Shown piece after piece: positions 38,052 to 51,055 of a stretch of DNA of 64,000 nucleotides. A program made the position numbers and the translations under genes. The stretch is from Excoecaria cochinchinensis. Lineage: Eukaryota > Streptophyta > Magnoliopsida > Malpighiales > Euphorbiaceae. The stretch is from positions 1,798,001 to 1,862,000 of the forward strand of contig CANTUQ010000017.1 of the NCBI GenBank assembly GCA_947683425.1, in the 5' to 3' direction. How positions within the stretch are numbered: position 1 is the stretch's first letter; every line of letters starts with the position of its first letter. The notes beneath the pieces were generated by a model. It was given only the letters and a program-made list of their open reading frames with translations. It searched no databases and was not told the DNA's origin.

Positions 38052-39058
38052 ATGCATGCCAAATTTCCACTTCACAGCTGTGTTTTACCAAGACACAGCT
38101 GTGCTTTTTCTCATACTTGGCATTCTTGCATTCACATGCTTGGGCAACCCTCTTCACCACACAAGCATACTTTACCTCTTCATTTACATGCCATGATACA
38201 CAATCAATTTGAGCATGCCAATAAATATTACAAATCACTAGATGACATTAACACTAATATCACTACAATAATCACTTTATACTTGTTCGCTATCCAATTC
38301 AATATCAATAACAAAATCAGTATCACATCTCATTTACAAGAACTTCAAACACACTAATCACATCAAAACACAACAAATCCCTAACCTCTTGGAGCACTCC
38401 TTCTTACTCTTCTATATCACTTTCTCCTTCCCTTTTCCAGCTCTACCTGGCTCTTTAACTCATAACACATAAGCACACAACACATTTAAGTCCATTAGAC
38501 TTTACCCATAACAATTATGAAACAAATAGAAAGATATGAAGAAGATGAACTCAACATCAATATACCTTTTCTAGACAATAATGCACAATCTTCTATCTAT
38601 CAATATCTACCCTTTGGTCTCCATGGTCAAAGAGAACAAATGAAAGAAGAGCAAAAAGAAAGAATGAACTCATGAGAGAGTGAGGGCCAAATCAAGGGAT
38701 CAAAATACAGATTCATTCCACTAAACCACCTCATGCTTGCATGCATGAATGAGGTGTCAACCTCTCAATCCCCTTAAGCTAGGTGGCTCCCTTAACACAA
38801 TCCACTTGGACTCCACTAATATACAGCTGATCCCACTAACTATTGACTAACTTAATTAATCTCCACTACACTAATTAATCTTCACTTGTTAGCTAATCAT
38901 GCAAAGTGCAATTCAGCCACTACAATACTTTATTTTTCTTCAATTGGGTCCCTCACTTCACTTTTTCACTTAGGTCCAATGCTGTAAACCCTAATTATCA
39001 TGCACTCTATTACACTAATGACACTTAATTCTTCTAGGGTGATTTTCGGGGTGTTACA

Positions 39059-39072
39059 ACTCTCCCCCACTT
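39059..39072 (-). other. Polypurine tract, array unit 1
   Basis: On minus AAGTGGGGGAGAGT directly before LTR a. The same tract occurs at 43134-43147. Confidence 0.8.
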
Positions 39073-39170
39073 AAGGAATTTCGTCCGCGAAATTTCCCTT
39101 ATCTATACATGTTATGATTCTTACCCCATGCAAAATGCAAGACACTAACTTTAACAATCACAACTATATC

Positions 39171-40394
39171 TTAACTCATACCGGGTATCTCGTCTTGCCC
39201 TCTCTTATCCGCTTCCATAGTCAAAGCATACACTTTCCCTCTCGATACATTAGGTCCTTCCACTGTTTCTGAAACTATGCCCGGTCGTTGTCCGGCTTGA
39301 CCAGTTCTATTCCCGGTTATACCTCTTCTTTCACCCGTAGGGTTTGATACACTATCTCTTCCTGATTGCATAGTCAAATTCTCTTGCGCTTGTGGACATC
39401 TTGCAACCATATGTTCAGAGCTCCCACACTTAAAACAAGCTCCTGTGAGCTTTCGACATACTCCCCAATGAGACCGCCCACAATGCTCACATGGCTCCGG
39501 GACACTTCCCGTGCTTGGTGGAACTTTAAACCCAACTTCAGATACTCGAGTTCGCTTACTTGACTTGTCTCGGTTCACTGCTTTTGGAGTTGCATCTTGT
39601 ACGCCTTTGTTGTCCTTTGCCCAACTATACCCATGTCCACGGTCTTGTGTCTTTCTCTTTTGATTCTTTCTTTGAACTATCTCAGATTTCTCTACCTTCA
39701 ATGCAGCGTGCACCAATTGATAGTAACTAATTGTTTGCATTGATGTCGTAGCTGCCAACAACCCCTTAATCATCTCATCCAAGCCCTCTTCAAATTGTTG
39801 ACACTTAAACTCATCCATCCTTAGGTCCTTAGGCACATATTTAATGAGACGACAAAATTCTTTATCATATTCTGCTACACTCATACTTCCTTGCTTCAGA
39901 CTCACAAATTCTCTCCACTTAGCCTCTCGATAAGCTTTGGTAACATATTTCTTTTCGAATTCTTGCACAAAGAATTCCCAAGTCAATTCTGTAGGTCGTT
40001 GCGGATCCCTCAATACCAATTTCCACCAATCATATGCTGGTCCTTGTAACAAAGACACAGCACATTCCACTCGTTGCTCTTGAGGACAATGCACTTCTTG
40101 TAGCACTCGATCTATTTTCTCTATCCAATACTCAGCTATGTCCGACTCATCCATTGAGGTTCCCTTAAACTCCTCTGCCCCTCTTTTCCTAATCAAATCT
40201 GAAGGAGGTTTGGGGGCCGTCATCCTATCAATCATTCGCATAAACCCTTGCATTAACATGGCATTTTCTTGCATAAGAGGTGGATTTGCATCCCTATTTG
40301 GTGGAGGCTCAGGTACAAACTGATTTCGGTTAGCTCTACCCGGGTTAACACTTCCGGTCGTTTCACCTATTTCTTCACTAGGATCAGTTTCCAT
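39171..40394 (-). CDS. gag: Gag protein, gag-only element, unit 1 (407 aa)
   Basis: Intact capsid/nucleocapsid protein. N-terminal acidic/proline segment, capsid (retrotransposon gag) domain at about residues 86-182 (AYDWWKLVLRD, WEFFVQEFEKKYV), basic linker (235-285), then two zinc knuckles: C302-C305-H309-C313 and C320-C323-H328-C333. The protein stops shortly after KVYALTMEADK, the stretch that in related elements leads into protease, so pol was removed at the gag-protease border. On minus the ATG lies six bases after TTCGTTTTGTAG, a good splice acceptor. An open frame of this length in a decayed neighbourhood argues for recent selection on gag, or simply youth. Confidence 0.93.
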   Translation of the reverse strand: METDPSEEIGETTGSVNPGRANRNQFVPEPPPNRDANPPLMQENAMLMQGFMRMIDRMTAPKPPSDLIRKRGAEEFKGTSMDESDIAEYWIEKIDRVLQEVHCPQEQRVECAVSLLQGPAYDWWKLVLRDPQRPTELTWEFFVQEFEKKYVTKAYREAKWREFVSLKQGSMSVAEYDKEFCRLIKYVPKDLRMDEFKCQQFEEGLDEMIKGLLAATTSMQTISYYQLVHAALKVEKSEIVQRKNQKRKTQDRGHGYSWAKDNKGVQDATPKAVNRDKSSKRTRVSEVGFKVPPSTGSVPEPCEHCGRSHWGVCRKLTGACFKCGSSEHMVARCPQAQENLTMQSGRDSVSNPTGERRGITGNRTGQAGQRPGIVSETVEGPNVSRGKVYALTMEADKRGQDEIPGMS

Positions 40395-40504
40395 GTTATG
40401 CTACAAAACGAACACACAATTTCTGCATTATGGCCACACTTTAGACAGACTCTAAACAATTCTATTCACTATAACTTCTATAGTCCAGAACCGCCTAAAC
40501 CTAT

Positions 40505-40516
40505 GCTCTGATACCA
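40505..40516 (-). other. Primer-binding site, initiator-Met tRNA, unit 1
   Basis: On minus TGGTATCAGAGC, five bases from the LTR end. Second copy at 44580-44591. Confidence 0.9.
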
Positions 40517-40521
40517 CAACT

Positions 40522-43133
40522 TGTGACACCCCAATGTCCCCTGGAAGGACAAGGGAGCGCTACACAGCCCTATCATGCAATTATCTTATTAACTTTCCTT
40601 ACATTTTAACATTTCCATTTCTTATAATTCATGCATACCACTATACTATAAATTTATCGGATGTTCTTCACTATACACTATTACAAGTTACTAGCTTCAC
40701 TACTATACGTTACATAAAACACTATACATATACAAAAGAATAGCTTTTACAAAATGGAGCTCCAAATACAAAACTATACACTTGAAAAGACACTTCACGC
40801 TCCTATGGTGGCCTGCAGTACTTCTTCAAAAACTCGACTCCAATTCACAACCTACACGGGAGACAAGCACCCGTGCTAAGCGATAACGCTTAGTGGGGAT
40901 GTACAAACAGATACTAACACAATAATCACAAAGCATTACACAATAGAGAGCATGCTTAACACATATGGCATATGATGTACACTCACTAAATCAATATTAC
41001 GCTATCATGTCAATACGCTGTAACTCATGTTAATCACAAGTCATAAGCTATCTATAACATGCTTTAAATCGCTATTCACTTACCATGTTCAATATTCACT
41101 TCACCAAGTTAATGAGGAACAATAAGTCACTATCATTCAATATCCATGTACACTGCTCATTAATCACTACACTAAGCCAATTGTAGGCTCATTACATTAT
41201 TTCTAATTCAATAGCATGGCATAAATATCACACTATCATCAAGAACAATAATTCCAATATACATTTATCATGAACACATACAATATTCTTGTTAATCATT
41301 AATAGCCTGTATAGTCTTAGGAATGGATACGGGTACACTGATCAATAACATTAGAGACCGAGGCCTCGAACACTATATCACTAAAGACAGAAGTCTTGAT
41401 CGCTATATCATAAAATACCCGTCGGTATCAATCACTAGACACCCGTCAGTATCAATCACTAGCAGCCGCAAATCACTAGCCCTTCATAAGCATGCTTATT
41501 TATCCACGACTCGACTACAGGCTTATTACTTTATTCACACACTACGCATTCATTCTCATGGCATTATTCATTCGCATATTACATTCATTCGCATGATTTG
41601 ATTCTCCTCACTTGTTCGTAATTCGCATGATAATGCAATCAAGCTTAGTTAGGCTGTCATGCATTTGTAATTCACATTGTCACATGTTCGCATGATGATG
41701 CATTCAAGCTTAGTTAGGCTATCATGCATCTCTAATTCACATAATCACATAGTTGTATGCACATAAACTTCATTTATCATTGATATAATGCTCATACAAT
41801 AAGGCTCCTAGTTATAGATAAGATTGCACAATTTATACATTCATATGTAATAGGGTTACATTGCCAAGACAGAGGGGTCACGGTCACAATCAATGTGGTT
41901 GTCACCGTGACATACTGAATCCCCAAAACAGAATGTAGTTTGTGATAGGTCACGGTCACAATCAATCTGATTGTCACCGTGACTTATGACCAACTCACGG
42001 GCAGAATGCATGTCTGGGGTATGTCACGGTCACAATGAGTTTGATTGTCACCGTGACATACTGCACTTCAAAACAGAATGCTCACTTTGATGCCTCACGG
42101 TCACAACCAATTTGGTTGTCACCGTGATGCATGCCAAATTTCCACTTCACAGCTGTGTTTTACCAAGACACAGCTGTGCTTTTTCTCATACTTGGCATTC
42201 TTGCATTCACATGCTTGGGCAACCCTCTTCACCACACAAGCATACTTTACCTCTTCATTTACATGCCATGATACACAATCAATTTGAGCATGCCAATAAA
42301 TATTACAAATCACTAGATGACATTAACACTAATATCACTACAATAATCACTTTATACTTGTTCGCTATCCAATTCAATATCAATAACAAAATCAGTATCA
42401 CATCTCATTTACAAGAACTTCAAACACACTAATCACATCAAAACACAACAAATCCCTAACCTCTTGGAGCACTCCTTCTTACTCTTCTATATCACTTTCT
42501 CCTTCCCTTTTCCAGCTCTACCTGGCTCTTTAACTCATAACACATAAGCACACAACACATTTAAGTCCATTAGACTTTACCCATAACAATTATGAAACAA
42601 ATAGAAAGATATGAAGAAGATGAACTCAACATCAATATACCTTTTCTAGACAATAATGCACAATCTTCTATCTATCAATATCTACCCTTTGGTCTCCATG
42701 GTCAAAGAGAACAAATGAAAGAAGAGCAAAAAGAAAGAATGAACTCATGAGAGAGTGAGGGCCAAATCAAGGGATCAAAATACAGATTCATTCCACTAAA
42801 CCACCTCATGCTTGCATGCATGAATGAGGTGTCAACCTCTCAATCCCCTTAAGCTAGGTGGCTCCCTTAACACAATCCACTTGGACTCCACTAATATACA
42901 GCTGATCCCACTAACTATTGACTAACTTAATTAATCTCCACTACACTAATTAATCTTCACTTGTTAGCTAATCATGCAAAGTGCAATTCAGCCACTACAA
43001 TACTTTATTTTTCTTCAATTGGGTCCCTCACTTCACTTTTTCACTTAGGTCCAATGCTGTAAACCCTAATTATCATGCACTCTATTACACTAATGACACT
43101 TAATTCTTCTAGGGTGATTTTCGGGGTGTTACA
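40522..43133 (-). mobile_element. Array LTR b (shared middle LTR)
   Basis: At 40666 it carries C as in LTR c (A in LTR a). At 40821 and the later sites where a and c differ it follows LTR a. It is therefore c-like on its left edge and a-like beyond, as expected of a crossover product. Confidence 0.9.
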
Positions 43134-43147
43134 ACTCTCCCCCACTT
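43134..43147 (-). other. Polypurine tract, array unit 2
   Basis: Same tract as 39059-39072, next to LTR b. Confidence 0.8.
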
Positions 43148-43245
43148 AAGGAATTTCGTCCGCGAAATTTCCCTTATCTATACATGTTATGATTCTTACC
43201 CCATGCAAAATGCAAGACACTAACTTTAACAATCACAACTATATC

Positions 43246-44469
43246 TTAACTCATACCGGGTATCTCGTCTTGCCCTCTCTTATCCGCTTCCATAGTCAAA
43301 GCATACACTTTCCCTCTCGATACATTAGGTCCTTCCACTGTTTCTGAAACTATGCCCGGTCGTTGTCCGGCTTGACCAGTTCTATTCCCGGTTATACCTC
43401 TTCTTTCACCCGTAGGGTTTGATACACTATCTCTTCCTGATTGCATAGTCAAATTCTCTTGCGCTTGTGGACATCTTGCAACCATATGTTCAGAGCTCCC
43501 ACACTTAAAACAAGCTCCTGTGAGCTTTCGACATACTCCCCAATGAGACCGCCCACAATGCTCATATGGCTCCGGGACACTTCCCGTGCTTGGTGGAACT
43601 TTAAACCCAACTTCAGATACTCGAGTTCGCTTACTTGACTTGTCTCGGTTCACTGCTTTTGGAGTTGCATCTTGTACGCCTTTGTTATCCTTTGCCCAAC
43701 TATACCCATGTCCACGGTCTTGTGTCTTTCTCTTTTGATTCTTTCTTTGAACTATCTCAGATTTCTCTACCTTCAATGCAGCGTGCACCAATTGATAGTA
43801 ACTAACTGTTTGCATTGATGTCGTAGCTGCCAACAACCCCTTAATCATCTCATCCAAGCCCTCTTCAAATTGTTGACACTTAAACTCATCCGTCCTTAGG
43901 TCCTTAGGCACATATTTAATGAGACGACAAAATTCTTTATCATATTCTGCTACACTCATACTTCCTTGCTTCAGACTCACAAATTCTCTCCACTTAGCCT
44001 CTCGATAAGCTTTGGTAACATATTTCTTTTCGAATTCTTGCACAAAGAATTCCCAAGTCAATTCTGTAGGTCGTTGCGGATCCCTCAATACCAATTTCCA
44101 CCAATCATATGCTGGTCCTTGTAACAAAGACACAGCACATTCCACTCGTTGCTCTTGAGGACAATGCACTTCTTGTAGCACTCGATCTATTTTCTCTATC
44201 CAATACTCAGCTATGTCCGACTCATCCATTGAGGTTCCCTTAAACTCCTCTGCCCCACTTTTCCTAATCAAATCTGAAGGAGGTTTGGGGGCCGTCATCC
44301 TATCAATCATTCGCATAAACCCTTGCATTAACATGGCATTTTCTTGCATAAGAGGTGGATTTGCATCCCTATTTGGTGGAGGCTCAGGTACAAACTGATT
44401 TCGGTTAGCTCTACCCGGGTTAACACTTCCGGTCGTTTCACCTATTTCTTCACTAGGATCAGTTTCCAT
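43246..44469 (-). CDS. gag: Gag protein, gag-only element, unit 2 (407 aa, first zinc knuckle altered)
   Basis: Same protein as at 39171 with four differences: R71S, M193T, I222V and C302Y. The last replaces the first cysteine of the first zinc knuckle, so this copy probably keeps only one working knuckle. The change is G-to-A on the coding strand, consistent with methylation decay. Otherwise open and full length. Confidence 0.92.
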   Translation of the reverse strand: METDPSEEIGETTGSVNPGRANRNQFVPEPPPNRDANPPLMQENAMLMQGFMRMIDRMTAPKPPSDLIRKSGAEEFKGTSMDESDIAEYWIEKIDRVLQEVHCPQEQRVECAVSLLQGPAYDWWKLVLRDPQRPTELTWEFFVQEFEKKYVTKAYREAKWREFVSLKQGSMSVAEYDKEFCRLIKYVPKDLRTDEFKCQQFEEGLDEMIKGLLAATTSMQTVSYYQLVHAALKVEKSEIVQRKNQKRKTQDRGHGYSWAKDNKGVQDATPKAVNRDKSSKRTRVSEVGFKVPPSTGSVPEPYEHCGRSHWGVCRKLTGACFKCGSSEHMVARCPQAQENLTMQSGRDSVSNPTGERRGITGNRTGQAGQRPGIVSETVEGPNVSRGKVYALTMEADKRGQDEIPGMS

Positions 44470-44579
44470 GTTATGCTACAAAACGAACACACAATTTCTG
44501 CATTATGGCCACACTTTAGACAGACTCTAAACAATTCTATTCACTATAACTTCTATAGTCCAGAACCGCCTAAACCTAT

Positions 44580-44591
44580 GCTCTGATACCA
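44580..44591 (-). other. Primer-binding site, initiator-Met tRNA, unit 2
   Basis: TGGTATCAGAGC on minus, five bases from the end of LTR c. Confidence 0.9.
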
Positions 44592-44596
44592 CAACT

Positions 44597-47208
44597 TGTG
44601 ACACCCCAATGTCCCCTGGAAGGACAAGGGAGCGCTACACAGCCCTATCATGCAATTATCTTATTAACTTTCCTTACATTTTAACATTTCCATTTCTTAT
44701 AATTCATGCATACCACTATACTATAAATTTATCGGATGTTCTTCACTATACACTATTACAAGTTACTAGCTTCACTACTATACGTTACATATAACACTAT
44801 ACATATACAAAAGAATAGCTTTTACAAAATGGAGCTCCAAATACAAAACTATACACTTGAAAAGACACTTCACGCTCCTATGGTGGCCTGCAGTAATTCT
44901 TCAAAAACTCGACTCCAATTCACAACCTACACGGGAGACAAGCACCCGTGCTAAGCGATAACGCTTAGTGGGGATGTACAAACAGATACTAACACAATAA
45001 TCACAAAGCATTACACAATAGAGAGCATGCTTAACACATATGGCATATGATGTACACTCACTAAATCAATATTACGCTATCATGTCAATACGCTGTAACT
45101 CATGTTAATCACAAGTCATAAGCTATCTATAACATGCTTTAAATCGCTATTCACTTACCATGTTCAATATTCACTTCACCAAGTTAATGAGGAACAATAA
45201 GTCACTATCATTCAATATCCATGTACACTGCTCATTAATCACTACACTAAGCCAATTGTAGGCTCATTACATTATTTCTAATTCAATAGCATGGCATAAA
45301 TATCACACTATCATCAAGAACAATAATTCCAATACACATTTATCATGAACACATACAATATTCTTGTTAATCATTAATAGCCTGTATAGTCTTAGGAATG
45401 GATACGGGTACACTGATCAATAACATTAGAGACCAAGGCCTCGAACACTATATCACTAAAGACAGAAGTCTTGATTGCTATATCAGAAAATACCCGTCGG
45501 TATCAATCACTAGACACCCGTCGGTATCAATCACTAGCAGCCGCAAATCACTAGCCCTTCATAAGCATGCTTATTTATCCACGACTCGACTACAGGCTTA
45601 TTACTTTATTCACACACTATGCATTCATTCTTATGGCATTATTCATTCGCATATTACATTCATTCGCATGATTTGATTCTCCTCACTTGTTCGTAATTCG
45701 CATGATAATGCAATCAAGCTTAGTTAGGCTGTCATGCATTTGTAATTCACATTGTCACATGTTCGCATGATGATGCATTCAAGCTTAGTTAGGCTATCAT
45801 GCATCTCTAATTCACATAATCACATAGTTGTATGCACATAAACTTCATTTATCATTGATATAATGCTCATACAATAAGGCTCCTAGTTATAGATAAGATT
45901 GCACAATTTATACATTCATATGTAATAGGGTTACATTGCCAAGACAGAGGGGTCACGGTCACAATCAATGTGGTTGTCACCGTGACATACTGAATCCCCA
46001 AAACAGAATGTAGTTTGTGATAGGTCACGGTCACAATCAATCTGATTGTCACCGTGACTTATGACCAACTCACGGGCAGAATGCATGTCTGGGGTATGTC
46101 ACGGTCACAATGAGTTTGATTGTCACCGTGACATACTGCACTTCAAAACAGAATGCTCACTTTGATGCCTCACGGTCACAACCAATTTGGTTGTCACCGT
46201 GACGCATGCCAAATTTCCACTTCACAGCTGTGTTTTACCAAGACACAGCTGTGCTTTTTCTCATACTTGGCATTCTTGCATTCACATGCTTGGGCAACCC
46301 TCTTCACCACACAAGCATACTTTACCTCTTCATTTACATGCCATGATACACAATCAATTTGAGCATGCCAATAAATATTACAAATCACTAGATGCCATTA
46401 ACACTAATATCACTAAAATAATCACTTTATACTTGTTCGCTATCCAATTCAATATCAATAACAAAATCAGTATCACATCTCATTTACAAGAACTTCAAAC
46501 ACACTAATCACATCAAAACACAACAAATCCCTAACCTCTTGGAGCACTCCTTCTTACTCTTCTATATCACTTTCTCCTTCCCTTTTCCAGCTCTACCTGG
46601 CTCTTTAACTCATAACACATAAGCACACAACACATTTAAGTCCATTAGACTTTACCCATAACAATTATGAAACAAATAGAAAGATATGAAGAAGATGAAC
46701 TCAACATCAATATACCTTTTCTAGACAATAATGCACAATCTTCTATCTATCAATATCTACCCTTTGGTCTCCATGGTCAAAGAGAACAAATGAAAGAAGA
46801 GCAAAAAGAAAGAATGAACTCATGAGAGAGTGAGGGCCGGATCAAGGGATCAAAATACAGATTCATTCCACTAAACCACCTCATGCTTGCATGCATGAAT
46901 GAGGTGTCAACCTCTCAATCCCCTTAAGCTAGGTGGCTCCCTTAACACAATCCACTTGGACTCCACTAATATACAGCTGATCCCACTAACTATTGACTAA
47001 CTTAATTAATCTCCACTACACTAATTAATCTTCACTTGTTAGCTAATCATGCAAAGTGCAATTCAGCCACTACAATACTTTATTTTTCTTCAATTGGGTC
47101 CCTCACTTCACTTTTTCACTTAGGTCCAATGCTGTAAACCCTAATTATCATGCACTCTATTACACTAATGACACTTAATTCTTCTAGGGTGATTTTCGGG
47201 GTGTTACA
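44597..47208 (-). mobile_element. Array LTR c (5' LTR on minus)
   Basis: Most divergent of the three, with about a dozen private differences by eye (for example 44896, 45435, 45476, 46203 and 46395). It ends at GTGTTACA next to the CATGT duplication. Confidence 0.9.
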
Positions 47209-47213
47209 CATGT

Positions 47214-49898
47214 AAATACATTCAAATTTCTAGAAATCCCTTGGATTATTTTTCTTTTCAGCCACCCTCCTTCTTCCTCTCTTGGCCGAATTGCTTCTCC
47301 TCCCTCCTCCACCATTTTTCTTTCATCTTTCCTTTATTTCATCCCAAAATCAAACCTCTCTAACATAATTTAGCTCCTCTAGAATCCATTGGTCTCCTCT
47401 AGAATCCATTGGCAGTCTCATAATTTTTTTGAAGAAGTAAAAGTGGGTGAAATCTAGACTTGAAAGTTTAGGTGTAAAATTGAGGTAAGTGATTTAGATA
47501 TTTTTAATTTTGTTTTAAGGTTCCTAAGGCTACTTTAGGATGTAAATATGATGTTTATAAAGTTTATTTGGTGAAAGGAAATTTGGTTTTGATGAAATCT
47601 TAATTTTTGTGTTTGTACATAATTGTGTCCATTAGGTGAAGGAACCTCTAAGTAAGCTAAGGGCAAGGAAAATGAAAATTGAGAAGTATATTACAAGGAT
47701 TTGAGGTTCGTGATTGCAAATTCCATTTAATTCCATGGTAAAAGTATGGATTTAGGTTATGTTTGTGAAGAAAGTATGTGATTTATGCATGTTTAATTAA
47801 AAATAACATGATATTCATGCTTAGGGATGTTAAAAATGATGGTATGGATGATTAAAATGAAGAAATAAATTTTGTGTGAAAAATTCCTTCTTTGGCCAAA
47901 TGTGAATCATGTGATTTTCATGTGTTTTCATGATGTTTTATGTATATTTATGATGGATCTATGGTATTTGGCATGTGAAATAAAGAATGGTATGTGTTAG
48001 AGCATGTGAAGACATCATGAGGTATGTGATGTATGTATGGCCGAATGTATATCATGTGTAAAGTCATGATTTTGATGTGTTTTCATGGAAATTGATGGTA
48101 TGGTGATGTTATACAACATGAAATTGGCCTAAATAAATGATAAAATTGATAAAAAGAATTAATGTAAATAAATTGGTATGTGAGCCGTATGCATGTATGT
48201 ATGTATGTGTACCATGATGAAATAATGAGTTTACATGGCATGTGCTGATGTAATGATGATGATCACATGTGTAATGATGAAATGGTATGAAAAATAATAA
48301 GATATTATGATGATATACCGTGAAATATATGTATATCACATTAATAATGTGAAAAATAAAATAATATTGCCCTATGTAGTGATCTGGTAGTCAAGTCTAA
48401 TTCGGGATATGTTGGAATACCATAGGGACATAAGACCGCGGGTGCGAGCATGGCATCTCACTTATTAGTAGGCCAATAATGGTCCTACCTCACTGTATCT
48501 GAATATTGAAATTGTACTGTACTGTATTTAAAGACAATGGTGGTCCTACATGACTCTTCTGGTATTTCTGTGAACTTTTGGAGTTCACGTCTCGTTTATC
48601 CTACATTCAGAGTCTGCTAGTGTGTTACATGGGCATAATGGTAAAAATGAGATTAAAATAGTTAAAATGTGATTAAAATAATATTTATGTGGAAAAAGGA
48701 CATAAATATTATTATATAAAAAGTTGAGGGCAAAATGGTAATTTTATGCATATGTGTGTTCAGAATGGTTAATAAGGGTAAAAATGTAAATAAATGGTTA
48801 AATATGAAAATTTGCCCCTTTTTAGGGGTAAAAGTGTAATTTGGCTTGAAAATGGTAATTGGAGGGTAAAACCGTAATTTAGCATGTAAATTAATGATAA
48901 AAATTATAATATTAGTGAAAATAATTAAACTAGTGGCATAAAAGTAATGTTAGTGAAATTAAAATGAACTAATGGCATAGATGAAATTTTGGTGAAGTAT
49001 TGAACAAATGGCATTTTCGTCATTTTGAAAAAGTTTAAGGGTATAAATAAAATATTACCTTAAATTAAGGATAAAATGGTAATTAAGATTAATTATGTGT
49101 TAATTGTGTAATTGTCATAATTATAGGATTTAAAGATAATTAAATATAATATTGCATGAATAATTGGTAATTACATTGAATAAGTTTAATTATGAATATT
49201 TAGATATTATTTATTGAATATTATTCATGCATGTGAAATTAGTTTAAGTGAAAATTTCTGGAATTGCAATCACCACTAGGCATATTTAATGCTCAGCACG
49301 TAGTTTTATTTGACTGCGTGTAGGTACTCCGTAGGATTTTGGGAGCAGAGCATACCTCACACTTTGGAAGTGATATGGAAGAAATTAATTGGAATATTTA
49401 AATATATTAAGAAGTTTGGCATGTATATGCCTTATAATATTACTTTTGAGTTTTGGTCTGTAATAGATTATGATAACGGTCACTAGGTTATGTGTGTAAT
49501 AGTTTCATTGCATGTGACTGAATGTCTGTGAATGAGTGTTGGGCATGCCTAATAATTGGTAGAAATTAAGTTAATACCATTGGTAAAGTAAAAATGTAAG
49601 TTTTCAACTTAAAAGAAAACTGGCCAAATGAATAGTAAATTAGACAGTTATAGGTCAATCGGCATAATTGATAACGAATTAAAATAGTAATGTTAAGTTT
49701 ATTGATTAATTAATAATTGTTAATAGACTTAAGTAATTTGTCTAGCTGTACGATACTATTCATATGGCACTATTCATACGGTACTATTCAAAAAAAATTA
49801 CCGATTTTAATTAATGGTCTATTTAATAAACTGATTAGTTCAATTAGGTTTATCGGATTAAAATGAACAGTAACTTAATCGGAACGTAGGGCATTACA
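47214..49898 (+). mobile_element. LTR copy B, right part
   Basis: Continues from 36446. It contains a CT-rich leader with a 22-bp doubled phrase (about 47378-47422), the donor-like GAGGTAAGTG at 47485, a hairpin series at about 48380-48620 (GTGAACTTTTGGAGTTCAC) and a CACTAGGCAT...CTCAGCACG module (49271-49325), and ends GGGCATTACA. No coding sequence. Confidence 0.75.
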
Positions 49899-50977
49899 CG
49901 CAACCCAATTTACAAGAAATTGGGAAAGGTCATCTAACCTCCACACTTATTTATGCCTTGATTAATTATAAATGAGTTTTTAGATTAGAAAATTTCATCT
50001 CTCCTCTCATGCGATTCGATGCATTTTATTAAAGGCGCATTACAAGCACTAAGAAAGCGATAAATGAAAGTTGCAAAGAAAGCGGTAAATAAAGCAGTAA
50101 ACACACAAAACCACACCATTTTCAAAGGAGAAAATGGAACAAATACAGTCCCCCAAATGAAAAGAAAAGCTAAATAAAATTAAAATGGAAATTGGGACAA
50201 AATACAATCCCCAAATGAAAGAAAGCTAAATAAAATTGCCCCAAAAATAATTAATTACAAGGACCCACAAGATATATAACATAAATCTAAACAATTTAAG
50301 CAAAAATTAATCAAATGAGGAGACTTGCATAAATTGGGATATTTATTCGGTTTAGAAACATTGGTTCCTTCATGATCAGGGCGTATTGCTTAAAGAGGGA
50401 TCGAAGAGTTATTTCGGCTATTGGCTTGAAAACCGGGATGAGTGATCCCATTTTTAGAAAGTTTAACTCTTCATTTTAATTCATGATATTTTTATATTCG
50501 TTGGCTAAGATCAAGGACATTGGTCCTAATTTATTAATAAAATCCAAATTTAGTCATAAAAATATTTTTGTGATTTTTTAATTGATACGCATATGAAATA
50601 AGACTATTTGATTTGCAAACAAATACAATTGCACAAATAAAGGGTTGGTAAGGTCTCACTCAAGTGATGTAGCCTCCTACGCATCGTGACCCTTTAACTT
50701 GGTCACGAAGGCGCTCACACAAATAAGATCACATTTTAACCCCAAATAAGAAAAACAACGATAAAAAATGTTAGTAATAATTCTAAAATTAACCATATAA
50801 ACATAAAAACAAGATAAATACAAATGACGCTTAATATACATGTAGGAAATGAAATGGGTTAAATTAAACGTGTGACTTTAAAGTACAAATCATACACATG
50901 CAAAAAGATTTAATGAATCATGCAAAATTAACCATACAAATGATACAACAATAATAATAATGATAATAACAACGTTG

Positions 50978-51055
<78 letters not shown>

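Larger units (their letters stand above)
36447..39058 (-). mobile_element. Array LTR a (3' LTR on minus)
   Basis: On minus TGTAACACCCCGAAAATC...CATTGGGGTGTCACA. Contains the twin hairpin (36776-36823), fold (37229-37448), four-hairpin cluster (37802-38051) and a donor-like AAAAG/GTATAT at 38566/38565. Small frames inside all three LTRs are repeats of one another and are not genes. Confidence 0.92.
36447..47208 (-). mobile_element. TR-GAG-like retrotransposon array LTR-gag-LTR-gag-LTR
   Basis: Two and a bit direct copies of a 4,075-bp unit: 2,612-bp LTRs at 36447, 40522 and 44597 separated by 1,463-bp internal regions. On minus, each internal region runs primer-binding site, gag, polypurine tract, with no protease, reverse transcriptase, RNase H or integrase. 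A single CATGT duplication flanks everything. It is non-autonomous: integration machinery must come from a related chromovirus. The LTRs are about 99.5% alike by eye, so the element is young. The three-LTR state is best explained by unequal crossing-over after insertion. Confidence 0.92.

Noticed and set aside
37248..38357. Frames repeated identically three times (37248, 41323, 45398 and others)
   Set aside because: They repeat because the LTR repeats; they overlap the hairpins and have no protein features.
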